Source: JAABRB01 sp963735025
GTDB taxonomy: Bacteria; Pseudomonadota; Gammaproteobacteria; Burkholderiales; SG8-39
Assembly (NCBI GenBank): GCA_963735025.1
Contig: CAVTJG010000017.1
Span: forward strand, 62,001 to 126,000
Reading direction: 5' to 3'
DNA: 64,000 bases
The notes below the pieces were generated by a model. That model was not told where the DNA came from. It searched no databases and was given only the letters and a program-made list of their open reading frames with translations. A program made the position numbers and the translations under genes. This document shows positions 1 through 7,984 of the stretch, in pieces; position 1 is the stretch's first letter; every line of letters starts with the position of its first letter.

Positions 1-203
1 GAACCTGGAGGTCCGCCGCCGGCTCTCACGCTGAGGGCGCGAGGATTCGCGTCCTCAGCGGCCAGTAGGATCACCTTCTGGAAACTCGCCCGGCGCTCGT
101 CGGCGCTCATCAGGCGCCAGCGGCGCAGCAGTTCGGCGTGCCGGCCGTGAAGTTCGCCGATAGCCTTCCGGCGCTTCGATGTCGATTTCCTCTTACCGGC
201 CAC
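1..203 (-). CDS. Partial small basic protein overlapping the integrase 3' end
   Basis: An open frame runs from a GTG at 203-201 off the left edge (67 codons seen). The GTG lies eight bases before the integrase stop, in a GTGGCCGGTAA arrangement, so translation could be coupled to the integrase. The visible part starts very basic (AGKRKSTSKRRK) and continues with a helical stretch rich in Arg, Leu and Glu. No family is recognised. It would belong to the integrated element. It could also be a chance frame, since the C-terminus is not seen. Confidence 0.4.
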   Translation of the reverse strand, partial: MAGKRKSTSKRRKAIGELHGRHAELLRRWRLMSADERRASFQKVILLAAEDANPRALSVRAGGGPPG

Positions 204-1497
204 GGCGCGCCTGCTTGAAGGGGAGGTCCGCCCCTTTGATCGGCCTACGGCGTTTCATTTTGGCGACCCGGGCGCCAAGCGCCTCAAGCGCGCTTCGCTT
301 CTCCGTTAGATACTCGTAAACGTCGTAGACCTCCGCTGTAACACCCTCCGGGACGTGTCCCAGCAGCTTGTCCACGATATGCGGCATGGTGCCCAGACTC
401 GCGAGAATAGTCGTCGCCGTTCTTCGCAAGTCGTGCAAATTGAACCTCTCGACGCCCCGCTCCTTTAGCATTGCGAGCATCGTCTCGCGGTGCAGTTCGT
501 GGTCGATCGCCGTGTCAGACCAGGGCTTTTCGGGATCGCGGCCGGGGAAAAGATATGGTGATTCGCCCGATAGCGCCCCCGCGCACTCGATTACCGCTAG
601 AGCCTCAACAGAGAGCGGTACAACGTTCGGCAGATCGGACCACGGCGAAGCCTTCATGCGCTTCATCCGCTCCGGGGGAATGGTCCATGTGCGCCGCTTG
701 CGGTCAATCTCCGCCCATCGGGCGCCCCGCACGGCGCCGGGGCGTTGCGCGGTCAAGGTTTGGAACTCGATGGCGAGCTTCATACCGGGATGCATCGCGG
801 AGGCCGCCAGCGCCCGGAAAAGCCCGCCGATCTCGTCGGCCTTTTGGGTCACGAGGACCCGCCGCCGCGGCGGAGATTTCTCGGGCGGCTTGATGCCGGT
901 TGCGGGGTTGATCTGGATCTCGCCGCGCTCGACGGCGAAGGCCAGCATTTTCCTCACGATCTTGAGAACCTCACCCGCTTGCTTGGGGTAGCCAGAGTCG
1001 ACCTTCCGGTCGAGGAGCGCGACGACGTGCTTGCGCTCGATCTCGGCGAGTTTGATTTCGCCCACGATGGGCAGAACGTCCCTCTTCAGAATGCGGTCCG
1101 CCTCCGCCCACGTTTTCCGCTTAACCTTGGCGTAACGCGCGACGAAGACGCTCGCGAACGCGCGCACAGAAGGGTCTACAAGCCGCTCCATGCGCGCCGC
1201 GGCCTTCTTCGACGCCCTCCGCTCGTTCGCGGGGTCGATCGCCCGCCCTGCTCGCGCCTGCGCGGCCTGGACACGCTGCGCGGCCGCTTCCCTGCGCGCC
1301 TCGGCGAGCGTCAGGCCCTCATCCCCGTAGACGCCGAGATGGACCCACTTCAGCTTGCCGTCCAACGTATACTGAAGATAGAAAGAGACGCCGGCAGGAC
1401 CCTTGCGTGCAATCAATCCGCCCGGCTCGGAGCGCGTCTCGCGCTTACCGAAGGACTTCGCGCGCAACCAGGTATCAGTGATCTTCCGAGCCGGCAC
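193..1497 (-). CDS. Tyrosine-type site-specific integrase (P4-like)
   Basis: Catalyses integration and excision of a genomic island or prophage at a tRNA gene. The 434-residue protein has a DUF4102-like N-terminal arm-binding region (about 1-100), a core-binding SAM-like region (about 110-210) and a C-terminal catalytic domain. Catalytic-site elements are visible: the first Arg in TAQRPGAVRG, the HxLRR element in NLHDLRRT, the LLGH box, and a Tyr in the VYDVYEYL segment. The start is a GTG at 1497, with two GGGCTATAG repeats directly upstream. It points left, away from a tRNA-Arg 3' fragment about 140 bp from its start, the usual position of an integrase beside its attachment site. The rest of the element must lie left of the window. 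No truncation is seen. Confidence 0.93.
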   Translation of the reverse strand: MPARKITDTWLRAKSFGKRETRSEPGGLIARKGPAGVSFYLQYTLDGKLKWVHLGVYGDEGLTLAEARREAAAQRVQAAQARAGRAIDPANERRASKKAAARMERLVDPSVRAFASVFVARYAKVKRKTWAEADRILKRDVLPIVGEIKLAEIERKHVVALLDRKVDSGYPKQAGEVLKIVRKMLAFAVERGEIQINPATGIKPPEKSPPRRRVLVTQKADEIGGLFRALAASAMHPGMKLAIEFQTLTAQRPGAVRGARWAEIDRKRRTWTIPPERMKRMKASPWSDLPNVVPLSVEALAVIECAGALSGESPYLFPGRDPEKPWSDTAIDHELHRETMLAMLKERGVERFNLHDLRRTATTILASLGTMPHIVDKLLGHVPEGVTAEVYDVYEYLTEKRSALEALGARVAKMKRRRPIKGADLPFKQARRGR

Positions 1498-1518
1498 GGG
1501 CTATAGGTCGGGCTATAG
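1498..1518. repeat. Two direct 9-bp repeats at the integrase start
   Basis: GGGCTATAG occurs at 1498-1506 and again at 1510-1518, a 12-bp period, immediately upstream of the integrase GTG. Read on the minus strand this is CTATAGCCC twice. The position suits an integrase operator or recombinase arm-type sites. The role is inferred only from position. Confidence 0.4.
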
Positions 1519-1634
1519 ACGATGGGATAATAGCGGAAAGCGCGAGAAAACGGCTTAGAGCCTGTTTAGCCTCTGAAATAGAGAGGATTGTGCCGAAACC
1601 AAAACGGCGGGAAACGCCCCGGATGCCCTTCCTT

Positions 1635-1684
1635 ACCCCCTCCTAAGGGGCAGGTCGGACGTTCGATTCGTCTCCGGGGCGCCA
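1635..1684 (+). other. tRNA-Arg(CCT) 3' half: attachment site (attR) of the integrated element
   Basis: This is the 3' part of a tRNA. It has an anticodon loop CTCCTAA at 1640-1646 with anticodon CCT at 1642-1644, the 3' anticodon stem GGGGC, a 5-nt variable loop, a T-stem/loop (GGACG, TTCGATT, CGTCT at 1657-1673), the 3' acceptor strand CCGGGGC at 1674-1680, a discriminator G and an encoded CCA at 1682-1684. The 5' anticodon stem pairs only 4 of 5 bases and no D-arm is recognisable upstream. This is the footprint expected where an element integrated into a tRNA-Arg gene and left the duplicated 3' end at its far side. The intact tRNA should lie at the other end of the element, left of the window. 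Confidence 0.8.
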
Positions 1685-1793
1685 TCGTCACTTTTTGGAT
1701 GATGACTGAACAGTGACGCAACAACGATGCACATGACGATGCAATCTCCCACACCGTCAGCGGCCGCGGGCCGTATGCGCTCCTGAGACGCCG

Positions 1794-2903
1794 ATGGCGA
1801 GAGTTCTGCTGCGCGGCGTGACCAAGTCGTTCGGATCCCTGCCCGTGCTGCGCGACATCGATCTCGACATCGCCGATGGAGAGCTGGTCGTGCTGGTGGG
1901 GCCGTCGGGTTGCGGCAAGTCCACCCTGCTCCGCGTGATCGCCGGACTGGAGGAGCTCACCCGCGGGACGATCGAAATCGGCGATCGCAGGGTGGAAACT
2001 CTGCCGCCCCAGGAGCGATCGGTGGCGATGATGTTTCAGTCCTATGCGCTGTATCCGCACATGACCGCCTACCAGAACATGGCTTTCGGGCTGTCGCGCG
2101 CGCGCTACGATCGCGCCGAGATCGCCCGTCGCGTGCAGGATGCTGCGGAGCGGCTGCAGATCGGTTCACTGCTCGCAAGGAAACCCGCCGAGCTATCGGG
2201 CGGCCAGCGCCAGCGGGTGGCGCTCGGCCGCGCGATCGTGCGTGAACCTGCAGCGTTCCTCCTCGACGAGCCGCTTTCGAATCTGGACGCCGGTTTGCGT
2301 GCCCGGACTCGCCTTCAACTGGCCAAGCTGCATCGCGAGCTCGGCGCGACGATGCTCTACGTGACGCACGATCAGCTGGAGGCAATGACGCTGGGTGAGC
2401 GGCTCGTGGTTCTGCGCGACGGTCGCATCGAGCAGGCTGGCACGCCGCTCGACGTCTATCGCCGTCCTCGTAATCTTTTCGTCGCCGGATTCATCGGCTC
2501 GCCGGGAATGAATTTCCTGGCCGCGACCGCCATCGCCGCCGATTCCGGGGAGGTCCTGTGCCAGCTCGATGGCGGCACGGTTCTGCGGGCTGCCGTGAAC
2601 GGCTCCCGCCTGCGCCCCGACGAGCGCGTGACGGTCGGCATACGTCCAGAGCAACTCGTTCCGACGAGCGACCGCGAGGCGCCGCTGAACGGAATCGTCA
2701 CCGTGGCGGAAACAGTCGGGGAGGCATCCTTTGCCTACCTGGAGGTCGCAGGCGCACGCGACGGGCTGGTTGTCGCGCGACTGGATGCCGATTCCCCCAT
2801 TCGTGCAGGCGCCGTTCTGCGTCTCCATGCTCCGGCCGACCGGGTGCACGTATTCGACGCCGCCGGCGAAGCGCTGGGGCGCGCCGGGAGCTCGGGTCCG
2901 TGA
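1794..2903 (+). CDS. Carbohydrate ABC transporter ATP-binding protein (MalK/UgpC type)
   Basis: The ATPase that powers an inner-membrane sugar importer. The 369-residue protein has Walker A GPSGCGKST at 36-44, a Q-loop (MMFQSYALYP), the ABC signature LSGGQRQR, Walker B with FLLDEPLSNLD, and the H-loop His in YVTHDQ. A C-terminal TOBE/MalK-like regulatory region fills the last 130 or so residues, as is usual for the CUT1 group. It is the first of four genes that overlap one another by 4 bases. Having the ATPase first differs from the malEFG order but is common in trehalose- and glycoside-type systems. The substrate cannot be read from this subunit. Confidence 0.92.
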   Translation: MARVLLRGVTKSFGSLPVLRDIDLDIADGELVVLVGPSGCGKSTLLRVIAGLEELTRGTIEIGDRRVETLPPQERSVAMMFQSYALYPHMTAYQNMAFGLSRARYDRAEIARRVQDAAERLQIGSLLARKPAELSGGQRQRVALGRAIVREPAAFLLDEPLSNLDAGLRARTRLQLAKLHRELGATMLYVTHDQLEAMTLGERLVVLRDGRIEQAGTPLDVYRRPRNLFVAGFIGSPGMNFLAATAIAADSGEVLCQLDGGTVLRAAVNGSRLRPDERVTVGIRPEQLVPTSDREAPLNGIVTVAETVGEASFAYLEVAGARDGLVVARLDADSPIRAGAVLRLHAPADRVHVFDAAGEALGRAGSSGP

Positions 2904-4192
2904 ACGACTTCTTGCGAATCGTCGTCGCCGCGATCGCGCTTGCTGCCGGAATCACCGCGCAAGCCGCGACGATCACCATCTCCTGCGGCGCAGTGGGCCG
3001 CGAGCTCGAGATCTGCCGAGCGGGCGCCGAGGAGTGGGCGGCGCGCACCGGCAACACGGTCAAGCTTGTGTCGACGCCCAACTCGAGCACGGAACGCCTT
3101 GCGCTCTACCAGCAGCTGCTCGGCGCCCGCGCGCCTGACCTGGACGTCCTGCAGATCGACATCGTGTGGCCCGGCATTCTCGCAGGCCACCTGGTCGACC
3201 TGTCGGCGGCTGCCGCGGATATTCGCGCGGACTTCTTCCCGCAACTGGTTCGCAACGACACGATCGGCGGACAACTGGTGGCGCTACCGTGGTTCGTCGA
3301 TGTCGGTCTCCTCTACTACCGGCGCGATCTGCTCGATCGCCATGGTGTTCCGGTTCCCCGCACGTGGACCGAGCTGACCGACACCGCGACGCGAATTCAG
3401 CAGGCCGAGCGCGCCAGCGGCGCATCCCGCATCTGGGGATTCGTTTGGCAAGGACGCGCGTACGAGGGCCTGACATGCGACGCGCTCGAATGGCTGGCGA
3501 GCCAGGGCGGCGGAACGATCGTGGACCCGACCGGCCGGATCACGGTGAACAATCCCCGTGCCGCGTCCGCAGTCACCCTTGCGGCGAGCTGGGTGCGCCG
3601 TATCAGCCCGGAAGGTGTACTGAACTACACCGAGGAGGAGTCGCGCGGAATCTTCCAGAGCGGCCTCGCGGTATTCATGCGCAACTGGCCCTATGCCTGG
3701 AGCCTCCTGCAGAGTCCCGACAGCCCGGTGCGCGGCAAGGTGGGAATCGCAAGGCTGCCCGCGGCCGATGGCGATCCTCATGCCGCTGCCCTGGGCGGCT
3801 GGCAGCTCGCCGTCTCACGCTATTCGCAACATCGCGAACTGGCGACATCGCTCGTCCTGCATCTCGTCGGCCGTGCCGAGCAGAAGCGGCGAGCGCTCGT
3901 CGGCGGATACCATCCCACGCTTCCGGCGCTCTACGATGACGCGGACCTGCTCGCCGCGAGCCCGCTCTTCAGCACGCTGCGCACCGCGCTCGATGATGCG
4001 GTGGCGCGTCCCTCCGCGGTGGTGGGGGCAGACTACAACCGCGTGAGCTACGCGTTCGCGAACGCCGTGCATACGGTGCTAGCCGGCCAGAGCGATGCCG
4101 AATCGAGCCTACGCGCGCTCGAGCGCCAGCTCAGGCGTCTGAAGCGGCGGGGCCACTGGCCTGCGCCCGGCACCGGAAAGGCCGGTCAGTGA
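2900..4192 (+). CDS. Extracellular sugar-binding protein of the ABC importer
   Basis: Periplasmic solute-binding protein, family 1 (MalE/ThuE-like), 430 residues. The GTG at 2900 is chosen because it overlaps the ATPase stop (GTGA) and opens a clear signal peptide, with a hydrophobic core (IVVAAIALAAG) and likely cleavage after AQA near residue 22. There is no lipobox cysteine, so it should be a free periplasmic protein. Family features include an early segment resembling the EEWAARTGNTV region, PWFVDVGLLYYRRDL, and a late GGWQLAVSRYS segment typical of trehalose/maltose-type binding proteins. The likely ligand is a disaccharide or glycoside, an inference from family resemblance only. Confidence 0.88.
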   Translation: MNDFLRIVVAAIALAAGITAQAATITISCGAVGRELEICRAGAEEWAARTGNTVKLVSTPNSSTERLALYQQLLGARAPDLDVLQIDIVWPGILAGHLVDLSAAAADIRADFFPQLVRNDTIGGQLVALPWFVDVGLLYYRRDLLDRHGVPVPRTWTELTDTATRIQQAERASGASRIWGFVWQGRAYEGLTCDALEWLASQGGGTIVDPTGRITVNNPRAASAVTLAASWVRRISPEGVLNYTEEESRGIFQSGLAVFMRNWPYAWSLLQSPDSPVRGKVGIARLPAADGDPHAAALGGWQLAVSRYSQHRELATSLVLHLVGRAEQKRRALVGGYHPTLPALYDDADLLAASPLFSTLRTALDDAVARPSAVVGADYNRVSYAFANAVHTVLAGQSDAESSLRALERQLRRLKRRGHWPAPGTGKAGQ

Positions 4193-5106
4193 ACGCCGCT
4201 TCGTTGGGCACGCGTCGCACCCGATCGGCATGGTGGCTGATGGCGCCGATGATCGCTGCGCTAGCGATCGCGGCGGGTTGGCCGCTCGCGCGGACCATCT
4301 GGATGAGCTTCACCGACGCGACCCTTGCCGCCCCGACGGATATGGCCTGGATCGGGCTCGCGAACTACCTCGAGCGCGACGGCGATCAGTGGTACGGCGT
4401 GCTGGCCGACCCGCAATGGTGGCACGCGGTTCGCAACACGCTCGTCTTTGCAGTCTGCTCGGTGGCTCTCGAAACGGTCCTCGGACTGGCCATTGCACTG
4501 GCGTTGAACGCCCCGTTTCGCGGACGCGGCCTCGTGCGCGCCGCCGTCCTCGTCCCATGGGCCATCCCGACCGTGGTGTCGGCCAAGCTCTGGGCGTGGA
4601 TGCTGAACGACGAATTCGGGATTCTCAATTACACGCTGCAAGGTCTCGGAATCATCTCCGAGCCGATCGCCTGGGTGGCCAATCCCGATCTCGCGCTTGC
4701 AGCCGTGATCGCCGTGGACGTCTGGAAGACCACGCCGTTCATGGTGCTCCTGGTGCTTGCCGGGCTGCAGATGTTGCCGCAGGACTGCTACGAAGCGGCG
4801 CGCGTGGACGGTGTGCATCCGGTAAAGGTCTTCTGGCGAGTCACGCTGCCACTTCTGTGGCCCGCCCTCGCGGTGGCGATCGCCTTCCGCGCGCTCGACG
4901 CATTGCGGATTTTCGACCTCGTCTACGTGCTCACGGCGAATTCGACGAGCACCATGTCGATCTCAGTCTATGCACGCCAGCAGCTCATCGATTTCCAGGA
5001 CGTAGGCTACGGATCCGCCGCCTCGACGCTCGTGTTCCTGACCGTGGGGCTCGCAGCAATCGCCTACCTGCGCCTGGTGCGCTTGCGCCCTGGAGAGGCC
5101 GCATGA
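4189..5106 (+). CDS. Sugar ABC transporter permease (MalF type)
   Basis: Inner-membrane permease of the importer, 305 residues with about six transmembrane helices. The cytoplasmic EAA loop that docks the ATPase is visible late in the protein (YEAARVDGVHPVKVFWRV). The GTG start at 4189 overlaps the stop of the binding-protein gene (GTGA), so translation is probably coupled. The N-terminus lacks the extra helices and large periplasmic loop of E. coli MalF, as in most CUT1 permeases such as UgpA and ThuF. It should form a heterodimer with the next gene product. Confidence 0.9.
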   Translation: MNAASLGTRRTRSAWWLMAPMIAALAIAAGWPLARTIWMSFTDATLAAPTDMAWIGLANYLERDGDQWYGVLADPQWWHAVRNTLVFAVCSVALETVLGLAIALALNAPFRGRGLVRAAVLVPWAIPTVVSAKLWAWMLNDEFGILNYTLQGLGIISEPIAWVANPDLALAAVIAVDVWKTTPFMVLLVLAGLQMLPQDCYEAARVDGVHPVKVFWRVTLPLLWPALAVAIAFRALDALRIFDLVYVLTANSTSTMSISVYARQQLIDFQDVGYGSAASTLVFLTVGLAAIAYLRLVRLRPGEAA

Positions 5107-5933
5107 AGGGCGGACGCCTGCTCCGCAAGCTGGCCTTCGTCGCCTTTGTTGCCGGGGTGCTCGTGTTCGCGCTTTTTCCACTGTATTACGCGCTCGTCAC
5201 ATCCGTGACGCCGTCCGGGGACCTCTTTCGCCCGGCGCTCTTGCCGGCGCGATGGACAGCCGAGCACTACCGCGGGATCCTGGCCGGGCCGTTCCTGCGC
5301 AGCATTCTGAACTCGGCGCTGGTTGGCGCGGCAGTCGTCGCGCTGACACTCGGTATGGCGCTGTGCGCAGCGTATGCCCTCGCACGCATTCGGTTCCGCG
5401 GCCGCGGGCCGGTCCTGTTCGCAGTGCTTGCGATCTCGATGTTTCCGCAGATCGCGGTGCTGGCGGGCATGTTCGAACTGGTCCGGTCGCTCGGGCTATT
5501 CGGCTCACTGGGCGCACTGATACTTTCCTATCTCACCCTTACGCTCCCTTTCGCGGCATGGGTGCTGACAACGTTCGTGCGCGGCATTCCGGTGGAGCTC
5601 GAGGAAGCCGCCGCGCTCGACGGCGCTAGCCCGCTCGCCACGCTCGTCCGGATATTCATTCCGCTCCTCCAGCCTGCGCTGGCCACGACCGGGCTGCTCG
5701 TCTTCATTGCCGCCTGGAACGAGTTCCTATTCGCGCTGACTTTCACCCTTTCCGACGAGAGCCGGACCGTTCCCGTCGCCATAGCGCTCCTCTCCGGCGC
5801 GAGCGCCTTCGAGCTGCCTTGGGGACCGATCATGGCGGCCGCCGTGGTCGTCACCGTTCCGATCGTCGCGCTCGCGCTCGTGTTCCAGCGCCATATCGTT
5901 TCCGGGCTGCTCGTGGGCGCGATCAAAGGATGA
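5103..5933 (+). CDS. Sugar ABC transporter permease (MalG type)
   Basis: The second permease, 276 residues, six predicted transmembrane helices. The EAA loop is present (VELEEAAALDGASPLATLVR) and the C-terminus has the family's hydrophobic last helix followed by a short tail ending LLVGAIKG. The ATG at 5103 overlaps the previous stop (ATGA). It completes a full importer of ATPase, binding protein and two permeases. No sugar-metabolism enzyme or regulator gene lies next to the operon in this window, so the substrate is not indicated by context. Confidence 0.92.
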   Translation: MKGGRLLRKLAFVAFVAGVLVFALFPLYYALVTSVTPSGDLFRPALLPARWTAEHYRGILAGPFLRSILNSALVGAAVVALTLGMALCAAYALARIRFRGRGPVLFAVLAISMFPQIAVLAGMFELVRSLGLFGSLGALILSYLTLTLPFAAWVLTTFVRGIPVELEEAAALDGASPLATLVRIFIPLLQPALATTGLLVFIAAWNEFLFALTFTLSDESRTVPVAIALLSGASAFELPWGPIMAAAVVVTVPIVALALVFQRHIVSGLLVGAIKG

Positions 5934-6020
5934 CGTTCGCCTGGCCAGACGTCACATAAGTGCTGCGAATGCCGCCATCGAAGCAACCATGCATGCACGT
6001 CATCCGAGTTGATTTATGTT

Positions 6021-6034
6021 TTGACGTCGGTCAA
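6021..6034. promoter_or_regulatory. FixK/FNR-type palindrome upstream of the sulfur operon
   Basis: TTGACGTCGGTCAA is a perfect inverted repeat, TTGAC-N4-GTCAA. This matches the known FixK/FNR-family consensus TTGA(T/C)-N4-(G/A)TCAA. It lies 123 bp before the dsrE-like start, in the only sizeable gap (5934-6156) between the ABC operon and the sulfur genes. A class II promoter would start near 6069. No clear -10 hexamer is seen there, so the promoter itself is not assigned. Confidence 0.5.
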
Positions 6035-6156
6035 ATTCGGTCGCGCGCCCGCATGTTCAAGTGTGGCTCTCGGGGACCGTTATCGACGCGCGACGCGTCG
6101 CAGCGAGGTTGGCCCTCGCCCCGGCGCACCCGCTTTTCTCGTGAAGGATCAGTGCA

Positions 6157-6546
6157 ATGAGCAATCGCATCAGCATCATGGTGATTTCCGGTACGATCGA
6201 GCGCTTGCAGATGGCGGCAATGGTCGCGTCGGTCGGCGCCGTGAGCGGCAACGAGGTAACCGTGTTTCTGTCGATGAACGCGCTGCCGTTCTTCCGCAAG
6301 GGAGCGCGCGCCCCGGCCCCCGCGGAAGGGGAAATGGGCAGGCTTCTCGTCGAAAAGAAGGCGCCTCCCTTCATGCAACTCTTCGAGAGCGCGGTCGAGC
6401 TCGGCGACGCGAAGATCTTCCCCTGCTCGATGGCGATGGATGTATTCGGCTACGAGCCGAAAGATGTCGTGCCCTATCTGGGCGAGCCACTGGGGCTGAC
6501 GAAGTTTCTGGACGATGCCAGCGAGGGCCAGATCTGGTCGTTCTGA
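6157..6546 (+). CDS. DsrE/DsrE2-family sulfur-carrier protein
   Basis: A 129-residue protein of the DsrE2 group, small proteins that bind or pass on sulfane sulfur during sulfur oxidation or trafficking. It opens with a beta-alpha pattern (ISIMVISGTIERLQMA) and carries a single cysteine at residue 90, in PCSMAMDVFGY, the conserved candidate persulfide site of the family. No signal peptide is seen. It is followed after 29 bp by a TusA-like gene, then an SQR-like flavoprotein and a DUF1641 gene. A DsrE2-TusA combination is typical of sulfane-sulfur transfer modules. Confidence 0.85.
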   Translation: MSNRISIMVISGTIERLQMAAMVASVGAVSGNEVTVFLSMNALPFFRKGARAPAPAEGEMGRLLVEKKAPPFMQLFESAVELGDAKIFPCSMAMDVFGYEPKDVVPYLGEPLGLTKFLDDASEGQIWSF

Positions 6547-6575
6547 GAATCACCGAGCAAGAAGGAGAAGAGAGC

Positions 6576-6806
6576 GTGGCGAACCGCAGACTCGTGGATG
6601 CCCGGGGCAGCTTCTGTCCGGGACCGCTGATGGAACTGATTGCAGCAATGAAGATGGCGGAAGTCGGAGATGAGATCGAGATTCTCTCCACCGACAAGGG
6701 CTCCGCGACCGACATCCCGGAGTGGATACACAAGGTGAAGCACGAATACATGGGCACGCAGGAAAAGGAAGGCGTGTGGCATGTTCTGGTGAAGAAGACG
6801 CACTGA
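6576..6806 (+). CDS. tusA: TusA/SirA-family sulfur transfer protein
   Basis: A 76-residue cytoplasmic sulfur-transfer protein. It has the family CPxP signature, seen as SFCPGPLM with Cys14 as the sulfur-carrying residue, followed by the amphipathic MELIAAMK helix and the GDEIEILSTD strand. The GTG at 6576 is preceded by a good ribosome binding site, GAAGGAGAAG at 6561-6570. In the cytoplasm it would receive persulfide sulfur from, or hand it to, the DsrE2-like partner just upstream. Its place in an SQR-like operon suggests a catabolic or detoxifying role rather than tRNA thiolation, though this is inferred from context. Confidence 0.85.
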   Translation: MANRRLVDARGSFCPGPLMELIAAMKMAEVGDEIEILSTDKGSATDIPEWIHKVKHEYMGTQEKEGVWHVLVKKTH

Positions 6807-6836
6807 GCTTCGAATCGAACCGAACGGAGGGGGATC

Positions 6837-7971
6837 ATGCATATACTCGTGGTGGGTGGCGGAATGGGCGGGACCATCCTCGCCAACAATCTCGCGCGGC
6901 GGCTTGCGGGGGACATCCGCGCCGGAAAGGTGCGATTGACGATGCTCTCCGCCTCGGAGCGGCACATGTACCAGCCGGGGCTGCTCTATCTCGCGTTCGG
7001 GCGCATGACACCCGACGAGCTGTACCGGGACCAGGCCAGCCTGCTCGAACCCGGAATCGCGTTCCACGTCGATCCGGTGGAAGAGTTCCGTCTCGACAAG
7101 AACGAAGTCAAGACGAAGAGCGGGAAGGTCGCATCAGTACGACATCCTCGCGATCGCGACCGGCTCGCGACCGACGGCCGAGGAGATTCCCGGGCTCGCG
7201 GAAAATGCGGAGCAGTTCTACACCGAGGAATCGGCCTTGAAGATGTTCAAGCGGCTGCGCGAGTTCCAGGGAGGAAAGGTCGTCATCACGGTCGGCGTGC
7301 CGCACAAGTGCCCGATGGCGCCGCTCGAGATCACGTTCATGCTGCACGACTATTTCAAGGATCGCGGGATCCTCGACAAGGTGAAGCTCCACTACACCTA
7401 CCCCATCGGGCGAGTGCACTCGCTCGAGAACGTCGCGAAGTGGGCCGCCCCGGAAATGGATCGTCTCGGAATCACCTACGAAACCCTCTTCAACATGAAG
7501 GAAGTCGACGGCGCCAAGAAGGTCGTGAAGAGCGAGGAAGGCACGGAGACCGACTACGATCTGCTGATCACCATCCCCGCGCACCGCGGCATGGAAGTGA
7601 TCGAGAAGAATGGGCTGGGTCAACGCGGCTGGATTCCCACGCACCGCCATCAGCTCAACATGGAAGGCCGCGAAAACGTGTTCGTTCTTGGCGACACGAC
7701 CAACTTGCCCATCAGCAAGGCAGGGTCGACCGCGCACTTCGAAGCGGAGGCACTGGGTGAAAATATCGCCGCGCGCTTCAAGCTCGGCGCGCCCGTGCGC
7801 GACTACGACGGGAAAGTGTTCTGCTTCATCGAGGCAGGCAAGGACCGCGCCACCTACGCGATGTTCGACTACCAGAATCCGCCCCAGCCGAAGGCGCCGA
7901 CCCGCGCCGTGCACTGGTTCAAGGTGGCGTACAACAAGCTGTACTGGGCGTCCGCGCGCGGTCTGCTCTGA
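6837..7971 (+). CDS. Sulfide:quinone oxidoreductase-like flavoprotein, one frameshift
   Basis: FAD-dependent pyridine nucleotide-disulfide oxidoreductase of the SQR/flavocytochrome c flavoprotein group, about 377 residues once repaired. The first frame (6837 to about 7130) has the FAD-binding GGGMGGTILANN motif. The second frame (from about 7137) continues with YDILAIATGS, the conserved PHKCPMAP cysteine segment and the second FAD motif (ENVFVLGDTTNLP). One surplus base between about 7125 and 7137 explains the break. Only two cysteines are seen in the repaired sequence (PHKC and VFCF), fewer than the three of classical type I SQR, so substrate and acceptor are uncertain. RBS GGAGGG at 6826-6831. 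Confidence 0.8.
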
Positions 7972-7984
7972 GAAGGAGGCGACC

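Noticed and set aside
745..1506. Plus-strand frame opposite the integrase
   Set aside because: The integrase on the minus strand has all catalytic motifs. The opposite frame has none and no ribosome binding site.
7610..7984. N-terminal extension of the DUF1641 gene
   Set aside because: It overlaps the end of the flavoprotein gene in another frame. The ATG at 7985 has a strong RBS and fits the family.
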